A stretch of DNA of 64,000 bases, taken from NCBI GenBank assembly GCA_949752795.1, contig OX457057.1, positions 103,319,513 to 103,383,512 of the forward strand, given 5' to 3'. Made by a program: the position numbers and the translations under genes. The notes under the pieces are model-generated. The model saw only the letters and a list, made by a program, of their open reading frames with translations, was not told where the DNA came from and searched no databases. Of the stretch, positions 39,501 to 64,000 are shown piece after piece. This DNA comes from Hyperoodon ampullatus. Taxonomy: Eukaryota; Chordata; Mammalia; Artiodactyla; Ziphiidae. Every line of letters begins with the position of its first letter. Position 1 is the first letter of the stretch.

Positions 39501-40353
39501 CAGCAAGATCTTTTTTGATCCACCTCCTAGAGTAATGGAAATAAAAACAAAAATAAACAAATGGGACCTAATGAAACTTAAAAGGTTTTGCAAAACAAAG
39601 GAAACTACAAACAAGATGAAAAGACAACCCTCAGAATGGGGGAAGATATTTGCAAATGAATCAACAGACAAAGGATTAATCTCCAAAATATAGAAGCAGC
39701 TCATGCAGCTCATTATTAAAAAAACAAGCAACCCAATAAAAAAATGGGCAGAAGACCTAAATAGACATTTCTCCAAAGAGGACATACAGATGGCCAAGAA
39801 GCACATGAAAAGCTGCTCAACATCACTAATTACTAGAGAAATGCAAAATCAAAACTACAGTGAGGTATCACCTCACACCAGTTAGAATGGGCATCATCAG
39901 AAAATCTACAAACAATAAATGCTGGAGAGGGTGTGGAGAAAAGGGAATCCTCTTGCACTGTTGGTGGGAATGTAAATTGATACAGCCACTATGGAGAACA
40001 GTATGGAGGTCCCTTAAAGAACTAAAAGTAGAATTACCATATGACCCAGCAGTCCCACTACTGGGCATATACCCAGAGAAAACCATAATTCAAGAAGACA
40101 CATGCACCCCAATGTTCATTGCAGCACTATTTACAATAGCCAGGTCATGGAAGCAACCTAAATGCCCATCGACAGATGAATGGCTAAAGAAGATGTGGTA
40201 CATATATACAATGGAATATTACTCAGCCACAAAAAGGAATGAAACTGGGTCATTTGTAGAGACGTGGATGAACTAGAGACTGTCATACAGAGTGAAGTAT
40301 GTCAGAAAGAGAAAAACAAATATCGCATATTAACACATATATATGGAACCTAG
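36537..40353 (+). pseudogene. L1 ORF2 (endonuclease-reverse transcriptase), multiply broken
   Basis: The start MVIGTYISIITLNVNGLN begins the APE-type endonuclease. Frames break near 37117 (before the Ser-Asp-His motif, which persists in another frame), at 37260, 37540, 37760 and 37991, at a stop near 38117 and again after 39112. The reverse transcriptase part (38134-39114) keeps the catalytic pair as LLADDMILY. In the endonuclease, the usual Gly-Asp-Phe-Asn motif reads GEFN and the His after Gln-Glu-Thr reads Tyr, so catalytic residues are altered too. The C-terminal part (MWYIYTMEYYSATKRNE) is off-frame near the end. Confidence 0.92.
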
Positions 40354-40584
40354 AAAAATGGTACAGATGAACCGGTTTTCAGGGCAGAAATTGAGACACA
40401 GATGTAGAGAACAAACCTATGGACACCAAGGAGGGGAAATTGGTAGGGGGTGGGGCGGGGGGTTGTGATGAATTGGGAGATTGGGATTGACATGTATACA
40501 CTGATGTATATAAAATGGATGACTAATAAGAACCTGCTGTATTAAAAAAAAAAATTAAAAAAAAAAAAGATTAAGTACCAATCC

Positions 40585-40945
40585 GGGTTTAGACACTGAG
40601 GATAGAACAGAATCAGCCAAAGTCTTTTCCCTAAGGTTGCTTTCAGACTAATGGCCGGGGGGTGGGGGTGGGGAGACACACACTTAATAGTACAATACAT
40701 TGCAGGTTCTCTAAGAGGCCTCCACGGGGTGCAGCGAGGCCTCAGCAGAGGAGGTGGTCCATTTGCCTGGGGCGTGACTGGAAGTGTCACAGAGTGTATC
40801 TCTATAGGAGTTTGCCAGGCAGGCACAGATGGGGAAGGACAGGCTTTCCAGTAGATGGAACAGCATGAGCCAAGGCTTGGAGGTGTTAAACAGCCAGGCA
40901 GCTTCGGCCAAGTTCAGGTTCTAAGAGTAGAGGGGCAAAGGGGCA
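40585..40945 (-). repeat. L2 relic
   Basis: The run agacactgaggatagaacag, aaggttgctttcagactaat and ggaacagcatgagccaaggc is reverse L2-like. The flank left of the L1 may be its continuation. Confidence 0.5.
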
Positions 40946-42377
40946 GTTGGTTGGGAGGTGTCATGAGACATGAGGATGGTAAGGTAGATGAGAGACACTT
41001 CACATAGACTGCTGGTGTCCTGTAAAGGAAATCAGTTTTTACCCCATGACAAAGCTGGTCCTGACCCCTTAGCTCGCTGGCAGTGGTACTCACCCCACTT
41101 CTGCTTAAATAACAACTGGGTGCTATAATCCAGATGAGGCATTTGGACGCCATCATTCCAAGATGGTGGTCCACATTTGCAGCATGGATCACCCCAGCTA
41201 GGCCAGTGCTCTTCTCAGCCCTGAGCCCAGATATCCCCAGCATCAACACTACTCAGGCTTCGCTTTCCTCTTGTGGAGGAGAGACTCTTCAAGGACTTCT
41301 AGTTTTACAAGCCCTACTTCATTGTTCCTCCCCAGCCTCATACCCCACGGTCTAGACTCTACGTCTGGCCGTCAGAAAACTGTCCATTCATTACTTGCTC
41401 TTTGGTCTCATAATCTTTAAAAACAACAACAACAACAAATTTTAAGCACCTATTGGGAATAGAGAACCACTGAAGAATTTTAAGCATGTGTGTGACATGA
41501 TCGGTTTTTCATTTTCAAAAGATCGTTTGATTTCAGTGTGCAGGGCTGGAGATGGAAGTACAGTCAGAAACTTGTGGTCACACAGCTGAGAGATTGTAAA
41601 GCCTCAATTACACAGTAAGAGCAAGTGAAGAAAAGAGGACTGGACTTGCTCCCTATTGGATGCGGAAGTGGGAGACAACAAAATGACTCTAAGGTTTCTG
41701 GCTGGGACATTGTCAGAGGGGGATGCCTCTTCCCTACTCCTCTGCTTCTGTGAAGGACTTTCCCCAAAATATTGCTGGCCTTTTGTCCAGTCCTTGTTCC
41801 CGTCCTGAGATGGAGTAAGTTACCTGGTTAATAGGCGGTAGCCATTTCTCCATGTTTCTTAGAGTGAAGTGCTTAAGGTGCAGTTAGTGTGAGGGGTCCA
41901 CTCCTTTTCTCCTGCCTCTCCATCCTTGAGCGCTGAGAGCACTGGTCCTCTCTGCACACCTGGATGACCTGCACTTGAAGGCTGGAAACTGGCAAGCCCA
42001 TTCTCCTAATCTCTAGTCTCCAAATTACTGCTTCTCTGTAATCAGGGTGATATTTTGGACTGCTGACTTTTGGAGCTAATTTTCCAGTTGGTTCAGATCT
42101 CAGTCAGGAAAAGAGAGCTATCAATACATTTTAAGGGCAGCCCCCCCTTAAAGCCCCAAAGCTGTGTTGGTCTAAGGTGCCTATGGGACATCCAAGTGAT
42201 GCTGTCCAGGGGAGATGGCTGGAGAGAGGGGCTTGGAACTCAGGAGAGGCCTGGCTAGAGACAGAGAGAGTTGGAAGCCGTAGGCTGGATGAGATGACTG
42301 GGGGGAGTGGCAAAAGCAGTGGTCAGTGCTGACTTGCATCCATCCCCAGTGACTCTTGTTAAAAAGGAGAGGGTCAG

Positions 42378-42585
42378 GCTTCCCTGGTGGCACAGTGGTT
42401 GAGAGTCTGCCTGCCGATGCAGGGCACGCGGGTTCGTGCCCCGGTCCGGGGCGATCCCACATGCCACGGAGCGGCTGGGCCGGTGAGCCATGGCCGCTGA
42501 GCCTGCGCGTCCGGAGCCTGTGCTCTGCAACGGGAGAGGCCACAACAGTGAGAGGCCCGCATACCGCAAAAAAAAAAAAAAAAAC
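42378..42585 (+). mobile_element. CHR-type SINE with exact 13-bp target duplication
   Basis: The short-form copy with 16-17 A tail is flanked by ggagagggtcagg at 42366-42378 and 42588-42600 (identical, first copy sharing one G with the element). High CpG content suggests a recent insertion. Confidence 0.97.
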
Positions 42586-43264
42586 ATGGAGAGGGTCAGG
42601 CCCCAACTCTGGAGACGTATATCAGTAAGTCTGGGCTAGTGACAAGAGTCTGTGTTTTCTAAAATAAGCTCAGACATGATTCTGACGCTCACTGAGCAGG
42701 GTTGAGGAGCCATGGTGAGAGTGGGAAGTTCGAAGACAGGCCAAAGGACCCACTCAAGGGATGTGTGTGTCTGGGTGTAGCAGGGATTATTGATCAACAG
42801 CTATTCGATAATGACCTGTGACTGGTGACATCATTAACAGAAAGGGCTTCCTGGGCAATACAAACTAGGGCCTGGACAGTACACAACCTTGTTACAGAAG
42901 AGACAAGCTCATTTCAACTATGAGATGATGTTCTAAAGAAATATATTTAAATGATTGTGCATTCTTGATAACACAATGATTTTTTGTTTTATTTTGTTTT
43001 CTAGCAGGATGGCCAGATCTCACAGTTCTAATTAGCCTACATTTCTAGTACTGTGTAATTGATTACTTGCCTCCAGAATGAAAGGGGAAAGGGCATCTTG
43101 GCTTAAGCAGTGAAAAGGGTTACGAGAAATTCACTTGAGTCCATCTTGGGACACCATCTGAAGAAAAGAAATGGAATCCTTTGATTGCTTAATTTAAGGA
43201 ATTAAATATAGTTTAAATCCTTGATTTAACTATAAAAATGGGGTTACATTTACACTCCTTTAAA

Positions 43265-43450
43265 GTATTTGTGTGACCCTGGGAAAATTACTCGAGGCCT
43301 CTGTGCCTCATTCAGTTTCCTCATCTGTAAAATGGGGAAAATAACAAAACTCATCTCATAAGATCTTTGTAAGGATTAAACGAGACAATACATGTGAAGC
43401 ATATAGCATAGTGCTCCGGGCACATACCATTCAATAAATATCAGCTGAAA
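43265..43450 (+). repeat. MIR SINE relic
   Basis: The run ctgtgcctcattcagtttcc, catctgtaaaatggggaaaa, aggattaaacgagacaatac and cattcaataaatatcag is forward MIR and well preserved. Confidence 0.8.
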
Positions 43451-43814
43451 AAGTTTTAGACCAATAACTAAACAGCACTACTACTTACAGATAGTACTAG
43501 TTTAACACTCAGTGCTTCTAGCACAGGAGCAACATAGCATGTTAAACTTAATGCATATTACTCAGGCCTGTAAGAACCAGGGAATTTTCCTGGGCTGGGA
43601 AATAGACCACTTTCATGACAGAGCACATTCCTTGGCTATTTGAAAGGTTAGCTTCAAAGATCACTTTGAAAACTCACCTCCCCAGGAACTTATTTGGGCC
43701 TGTCTGGATGGCAACATAGCCCAGCTTGGGAAGTGTCTGCCTTGTTTTGTGAGGCGAAGGGATAAAAATAAGGAGGCCTTGGAAGCACTGTGATCCAACA
43801 GTGCTGATCAAACA

Positions 43815-44440
43815 ATTATTCACCCATCAGTTCAACAAATGAGTATCTACTTCATGCTGAGCAAAGTGCTAGGTGTTGGGGATACAACAGTAAATAAATT
43901 CCTTGTCTCCAAGGAGCCTGTGTTTTAGTGAAAAGACAGACATACAAATATGTGCTACCATTTAAATGATGAGTGCCAGGATTTGGGGTATGCACAAAAT
44001 GCCATGGGAGCAGAGGGGAAGGGGACCCCTTCAGACCACCCAGGCAATTGGACAGATGGTGATATTAATCATTTGAACTGGGGCTCCAAGAAGAGGAGAA
44101 GGAGAAGTTTAGGGGAGAAGGTAATGAGTTTGGCTTTTGTGATATTGTCTGAAGCACTTGTGCAACATCCAAACCAAGATGTCCAGAAGCAGTTGAATGA
44201 GTGAGTCTAAAGCTAAGGAGAGAGGTCAAGGTTAGAGACCCAGACTTGGAAGTTATTAGCTGATGGACATGGATGATAAACTGTCTTGGAAGAATGTTAG
44301 AGCTGAGTCATACTGTGGAAGAGTAACATTTAACGGGCAGGCAGAGGAAGAGGGGCCGGAAAGGAAAACGAAGAAAGAATAGAGAGGAAGAACAGGAGTC
44401 CAGAGAGAATGAGCAGAAACAAAAAATCAGGAGAGGATGT
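43815..44440 (-). repeat. L2 relic
   Basis: The run ttcaacaaatgagtatctac, gtgctaggtgttggggatac and ggagcctgtgttttagtgaa is reverse L2. It continues in diverged form (gagcagttgaatgagtgag-like sequence) up to the CASQ2 poly(A) region. Confidence 0.6.
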
Positions 44441-44449
44441 TCAAGATAG

Positions 44450-45636
44450 TCTCAGTATTTTCAAAATATAACTTTAATGACAGAGTTAGGTAGCTACTAT
44501 TCCATAAAGGATTGCCCTATTTTCAAAGAATTTGCAGTGTCTTACACGTGTGTTAAAAGATTGAGAAAATAAATTAGAACATTATAATGCACACTTAACA
44601 CTAAAACTACCGAGCACAATATAACTTTTAGATAGTTTGGAAGGCACTGAGGGATTTTTTTCAGTGCCTCAGGGTATCATTATGAACTCTAATTATTATT
44701 GTTCTGTTCAACTGTGGGAGCACTGATAGATGGAGAGTTAATTGCCCTCTGGATAAACCAACTTTGAATGGGAAGGCTGCCTAGGAGCAAAAGAGAGGGG
44801 GTATCAGGGTCCCAGCTCAGGCTAGGATGCCAGCTGACCCAATCAGAGACCTAAAGCCATCAGAAAGAATGAAAACAAACCCCTGTGTGTCTATGCGAGA
44901 CACTCACCTAGAGGGAAGTTCAGAGAGCAAATCAACCTCCCATCCCAGTATCCTAATATACTAGAAATGATGGTGACATCTGTACACATGTTTTTCAAGA
45001 CCTGCCTCTCAATAGCCATCCAAAGGTTTGGATCTGAGTTCATAATGGTCAGACCTACACTTAAAATAAGTTTAATAGAACCACGAGAAGCTGATTTATA
45101 AACTTGTTTCCAAGCCTGAGCCTTCCCTAAGAGGGATCTTCTTGGCTTTAGGAGGGATCCTAACTGATGTTGTAGGCATGGGGGCTAAATGGATTGTGTG
45201 TCTTCCCCGGGCTCTGGTTCTAAGGTCACACCATGCTTGTGAGTTAGCAAGCTGTGAATTCTGTTACTGCCATAGTCAAAGACAACAAGTAAATTTGAGT
45301 CAAGGTGTTAGGGGATTGCTCTCCCCAGACTGCCAGATTCGGGCACTGCCATGGCCACTGATGATCTGGCAAAGAACGAGAGTTTTTTCATGACAATCAA
45401 GACCGTCGACATGGGAAAAATTCCCCACTGTTCTTGCTGAGTGGGATTGCTGGATTTAGAAAGGCATTTGCTGAGTTGCACATCTCCTGATGAGAAGGAA
45501 GTGGGAAAAGAGATGTTGGAAAAGGGAAAGGAGCTGGCTGGACGTGGGCCAGGGCTGCTTGCTGCTACCTTGTGCTGTCTGCATGGTGGTGGGTAGCTGT
45601 GCTTTTGTTTTCATGAAAATCATCTGGAGTTGGGGG
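44450..45636 (-). other. CASQ2: CASQ2 3' UTR (inferred)
   Basis: This is unique sequence after the CASQ2 stop on the minus strand, ending at a candidate ATTAAA signal. The length of about 1.2 kb is reasonable for this gene. The end is inferred only from the signal and from L2 sequence beginning beyond it. Confidence 0.55.
44473..44478 (-). terminator. CASQ2: Candidate CASQ2 poly(A) signal (ATTAAA)
   Basis: The minus strand reads ctgtcattaaagttatattt. ATTAAA is the common variant signal, about 1.16 kb after the stop; cleavage would be near 44450-44460. I saw no AATAAA on the minus strand between here and the stop codon. Confidence 0.5.
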
Positions 45637-59937
<14,301 letters not shown>

Positions 59938-61940
59938 CTATGGGAGAAAAGAATCAAAGTTACTCCCCTGGGTAGAGAGGTACCAAGGACAGACTCAGAG
60001 GCTGGAATGGAAATGGGAGGTGGTGGAGGGGGGTGGACGCAGGGGCACAGAAGAGCCGAGCAGGGCATGCATTCAGGACAGGAATACTGATGAGCCCCTG
60101 GGAGGAATGTGTGGAGTTTGATCAGTGGGTTTGCAAGACAGGAAAACACCAACTGCACACAGACATTAGCACTAAAGGGGCCTCACCCCGGTGGTCTGGT
60201 GGGTCCAGGAGAGCAGCAGTAAAAGGCAAAATGAGGAAGAATGTGAGTCTGGTTCATCAGGAGCTCTGAGGGCAACAAGCATTCTGGACACAGCTCAGTA
60301 AGTGCGCATGTCCGTCTGTGTTCTCAAGAATTCACCACCAGCAAATATAATCAGCGATATACCAGATTATGGAAACTTCCGAATGCTGCTGACAGATCCT
60401 GAAGCTGTCCCCAAACAGGCAGCAGACAGGACTCTATGCGGTAAATTAGGATGTGGGTCTGTTTTGGTCACACGAGGATCACATGCAAGTGTAGTGCTTC
60501 CCTGTTAAGATATCTCTTATTGAAGAAGCAGAACCTGTGTGGTCAGTAGGGGACGCTTTGCTGACTGTGACCTCCAGGTTGTTTCCTTGGGGTCCTTTCT
60601 GCTCTGGACCCCAAGCTTGCCAAAGCAGGCTAGGCCTCTAAAACATGTCATGAAAGTGGGAGGCTACAGGGAGAGTCTGGAATTTGGAGTTAGGGAAGGT
60701 TGAGGGTGTGACAGTAAAAGTGTGTGTGGATGTGAAGGCTGGGACGAGGTAAAGAATCTAGAGAGAGTATTTCAAATCCATGGACAAGCAAGTGGCATTC
60801 CATGTTTCTATGTCCTGGGCAGAAAGGACCATATATATGTGCCTTGTGTCTCCTCTGCATTGATTATTCCTGCAGAAGGAGAAGCGGGAGCTTGGAGGGT
60901 CCCCTCTTTGGGAAATGTGATCCTCAGAAGACCTGGAGAGGAAGTTGTGTGAGAATGAGGCACCGGGGACAAATCCAAGTGAATATGATTATCACTGACA
61001 CCAGCAGAGGGATTCACTGGATGCCCTGAATGTGTCATATCAGAATCATCCTAGGGAAAAAAAAAACTCCAGGCATCTCAACCCTCCCATGATCTCTGTT
61101 TCCATTTCAATTGATTTTAATGCTGGTGCAATCCTATCTAAATGCTAATTTTTTCCCCTTTGAGTTTGGAATGGGCGAAAACCTCCAAATAGTCTAAGAG
61201 AGATTAAATGGAAAATATTATTATTAAAAACAAGAGAGTAGGCACTGCCATGGTCAGACTCTCTGGGGAATTGACTTTTACAGATAACGTGTGTGTGTGT
61301 GTGTGCACGCGTGTGCATGAGTGCAGGTTTATTACGCAAATCTGACAGCAACCAGAAGGGGAGTCTGAGTTTTCACTATTTTACATTTGCTATTATCTCC
61401 AGACAGAATATCCTGATCAGTTCTCATTAGGCTGCCCCGTGTCTCTGTCTCCTGCCATCAGTTGGAAGTAAGCAATGTTAATTCTGTTCATTTCTGTGTG
61501 CCCTCCTTGAATGCATTTGGAAATTGGTTTTAGAATTAAGAATCCATATTCGTTTGCTAAGAGGCTGCTTATAATACGGCTGTCACTCCCCAGGCCTGAG
61601 GTTGTCCCTGGATGGAGAGCCATACGTAACCCAAAGAGAGAGCCTGTCTCTTTTTGGGTCTCAAAGATTCAGCCCACAAACCTGTATTGAACACCTGCAA
61701 AGAGGCAGGCGCTGCTCAGTGCCAGATGTTTTCAGTAATAAACTCACAGAGCAAGAATCCGTGGACAAGCCCGTAAGTCAGGGTTACTCAATGAGAATCC
61801 AGTGTCCATGGGGGGAGGAAGAGCCGAGCTGACCATCCACGGGCCTGAGAACACCCCAGGGGCTTTCTCTGAACCCCACAGCCTTTGCTGCCCAGATCAC
61901 CCATCCCGTTTAGTCATCGCCTTGCCTTGGAAATAAGCTT

Positions 61941-62138
61941 TTTTTTTTTTTTTTTTTTTTTGCGATACGCGGGCCTCTCACTGTTGTGGCCTCTCCCGTT
62001 GCGGAGCACAGGCTCAGCGGCCATGGCTCACGGGCCCAGCCACTCCGTGGCATGTGGGATCTTCCCGGACCGGGGCACGAACCCATGTCCCCTGCATCGG
62101 CAGGCAGACTCTCAACCACTGCGCCACCAGGGAAGCCC
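61941..62138 (-). mobile_element. CHR-type SINE, reverse, with small internal deletion
   Basis: Poly(T) then gcgggcctctcactgttgtg to gcgccaccagggaagccc. Flanks ggaaataagcttttt (61929-61943) and ggaaataaccttttt (62139-62153) form the target duplication. Between gcggagcacaggct and cagcggccatgg about 15 bases present in other copies are missing, and the loss falls between repeated caggct words. Confidence 0.95.
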
Positions 62139-62239
62139 GGAAATAACCTTTTTAATTGCACAAGTCTCTTCTCAACTAGATGGCAAGCTCTCTGAGGGAA
62201 GGCATTATGGCTTAAAATAATAATGATGATGAAAATGGA

Positions 62240-62440
62240 GACAATAATATTTGCCACCCTCTGTATCAGTACTTTGTAAATACATTGTTTCTAAATCTCA
62301 AATCAAAGTCTTGTTCCTATTCAATGCTTCAAGAATTAAGTGACTTACCTTAAGGCATGAGATGGTACGTGACATAACTGGGATTCAAGCCAGTTCTGTC
62401 TGTCCCCAAAGCCCATGCTCTTTCTCACTGAAGGGGTCCA
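62240..62440 (-). repeat. MIR SINE relic
   Basis: The run agtgacttaccttaaggcat, gacataactgggattcaagc and agcccatgctctttctcact is reverse MIR. Confidence 0.6.
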
Positions 62441-62451
62441 GAATAAGCCAC

Positions 62452-62860
62452 TGTGGCATGAAAACTATTTTGGCTGAAGGCATTTGAATTCCTGAAATCT
62501 TTTATCTGCCTAAAAGTAGAGCCTCCCCAAAGAACTTGATATCACTCTAATTTTCTTTTCTCAGATAGACATTATCACAAAACTATCATATCTGCCATCT
62601 CTTCTCTAAGGGCCCATTTATCTTTCCAAAAGGTCATTTGTTCTCCCAGAAGTGCTCCTCTGCCCTTACCCCCCCCATTCCCCATTAAGATGGTATATAA
62701 GCCCCTCCTTGAGTCACGTTTGTGAACTCGCATGCATAAATAGCTAATTAGATCTGGGTTTGTTTTTTTTTTTCTCTTGCCAATCTGTCTTTTGTCAGGT
62801 TAATTTGTAGGCCCTAAGAAATGAACCTAAGAGGGTAGAGGAAAGAGTTTCCTCCCTGAC
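62452..62860 (+). mobile_element. Probable solo LTR of an endogenous retrovirus
   Basis: The stretch has LTR-like order: a TG start (tgtggcatgaaaac), a promoter-like tatataagcccctccttgag, then ttgccaatctgtcttttgtc and aacctaagagggtagaggaa near the end. No internal viral genes are attached. The borders and family are uncertain. Confidence 0.5.
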
Positions 62861-63059
62861 GTTACAAACAACAGCAGAATGGGCTCCATAAATCTATTGT
62901 CTCTCCATAGGCTTTGCAGAAGACGTTGCGAACTCTGGTCAGTGGCTCTTACTTAAGTTGAAAGAGGCCAAGAAGGGGCTTTTATACAAAGTGTCTGAGC
63001 ACTAGATCCCCCAAAGAAGTGGAAATTTGGGAGTTACTTTGGTGAATACCTTACTCTAG

Positions 63060-63245
63060 ATTCCCTAGCACTTTGTATGTCCCTCTGTCATAGCAACAAG
63101 CATACTGGGCTGGTGTTGTATTATCGCGACTGTTTCATCTACTCAACCTTGGATTCCTAAGGACAGGACAGCAAGGCTTATTTTTATAACCTCTGTACTT
63201 AGCACAATGTAATAGGTTCTTCTTAATGTTTATTGACTTAAAAAA
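63060..63245 (+). repeat. L2 3'-end relic
   Basis: The run aaggacaggacagcaaggct, ataacctctgtacttagcac and aatgtttattgactt follows L2 3' sequence, diverged. Confidence 0.5.
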
Positions 63246-64000
63246 AAAGAATATAGTGATAAAAATCTTACATACCACTTGAAGAAAATTAGCAAATATT
63301 AGAGATACCAAGGAGAAATGAAACATCAATTACCCACCAATCAGATAAATTACCACTGTTCATATTTAACTCTGTTTCTTTCCAGTCTTGGTTGAATGTT
63401 TGCTCTCATGTTGAATGAAGAAATGCAAAGGAAAAAAAGAAGCAGTTAAAACTGTCAGACTCCCTAACTAAGGGGCAGTGAAGTGGTGCAGGGACTCATC
63501 TGGAGGAGATCTCTGCCCCCCTCTGGGAACTACTTTCCTATTGCAACCAAGGGAAGATTCTTTTAGAAAGAACTGCTGACTCCCATTTCTGTGGGCTTTT
63601 GCTAAGGACTCTGGCTGACCACTTGCTAGGATGGAGAGCTGGTGGGAAGGTGGAGTCTCAAAGAGGAAGGACAGGTCAGCATTGGGTCTGGACCGCCCTG
63701 CTCTACCTTGACATTCTTTGAATATTCTAAATAAATAAATAAATAGCTGTCTGATTTTCACACAGCAAATATTACTAGGAATAATGTTTTTAGGAATAAT
63801 AAGTTATGTGTCTTCTATGATTTGCTGCTTTAAAAACCTGTAGAGTTTGGGAGAGAAGAAGGTCAATAGTTGCTTTAGCTCTACTTAGTTTTACTATTTT
63901 ATTTAAATATCTTGCAATGTCTAAGGAAGTGGGTATTGAAGATAAAGACTTTTAAGTTCATGAGCTGGTCACTTTCCCCAACATGTGGGGTTTAAGTTGC

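Larger units (their letters stand above)
34664..40566 (+). mobile_element. Full-length but inactivated L1 retrotransposon
   Basis: A LINE-1 of about 5.9 kb has a 5' region (34664-35574), ORF1, ORF2, a short 3' UTR with a G-rich run (ggggtggggcggggggttgt) and a poly(A) tail. The exact 15-bp direct repeat aagattaagtaccaa at 34649-34663 and 40567-40581 is its target-site duplication, and endonuclease-type integration is inferred. Both open frames are broken by frameshifts and stops, so it cannot move by itself. It lies in the same transcriptional direction as VANGL1, in the intergenic gap. Confidence 0.97.
40946..44449. other. Intergenic stretch between VANGL1 side and CASQ2 3' end
   Basis: It contains an (ACA)n run near 41424, L2-like pieces (about 41455-41700 and 43815-44440), one SINE and one MIR (listed separately). 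No gene is seen. Confidence 0.6.
59938..64000 (-). other. CASQ2: CASQ2 intron running off the right edge
   Basis: The preceding CASQ2 exon was looked for on the minus strand and not found, so this intron continues past 64000. It holds a TG-rich run near 61289, a CHR SINE, MIR/L2 relics, a probable solo LTR and (TAAA)n near 63731. Confidence 0.8.

Noticed and set aside
35556..39806. Several minus-strand open frames within the L1
   Set aside because: They are antisense shadows of the A-rich L1 coding strand.
59938..64000. Search for the preceding CASQ2 exon
   Set aside because: No minus-strand segment with the expected calsequestrin residues and splice borders was found, so the exon lies beyond the window.

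Overview
The window is mammalian chromosomal DNA, most likely from a toothed whale or another cetacean. It holds split genes with GT/AG introns and many old mammalian repeats (MIR, L2, MER5-like hAT, L1). It also holds about nine copies of the tRNA-derived SINE of the CHR group (head gcttccctggtggcgcagtg, body agcggctgggcccgtgagcc), which is typical of cetaceans. No assembly gap, CRISPR array or bacterial feature is present.

Layout. Positions 1-25778 carry the 3' part of VANGL1 on the + strand. Five coding exons (1-438, 18406-18539, 19972-20104, 21286-21520, 25518-25778) join in frame into the last 399 residues of a protein of usual length about 524, ending in the PDZ ligand ETSV. A long 3' UTR follows, with poly(A) signals near 28032 and 32578. 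The region from 32.6 to 44.45 kb is intergenic and is dominated by one nearly 5.9 kb L1 insertion (34664-40566) that is full-length in structure but dead, flanked by a 15-bp target-site duplication. From about 44.45 kb to the right edge lies the 3' half of CASQ2 on the - strand: 3' UTR, then coding exons 45637-45855, 46847-46921, 48840-48940 and 59883-59937. These encode the last 149 residues of cardiac calsequestrin, including its Asp-rich calcium-binding tail. The window ends inside a CASQ2 intron.

VANGL1 (planar cell polarity, plasma membrane) and CASQ2 (calcium buffering in the sarcoplasmic reticulum) are tail-to-tail neighbours. This agrees with the known mammalian gene order but implies no joint function. 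Nearly all remaining sequence is intron, UTR or repeat, and nearly all other open reading frames are chance or repeat-derived.

I found no undescribed biological system. The most useful observations are a canonical CTCF-type motif close to a CASQ2 exon and a second one carried inside the L1 5' region; an Asp/Glu/Asn-rich CASQ2 tail that looks longer than the human form; a SINE with an internal 25-bp tandem duplication; a series of nested insertions with readable target-site duplications; and a coding-like minus-strand stretch near 6.0-6.4 kb that may be a decayed pseudogene.
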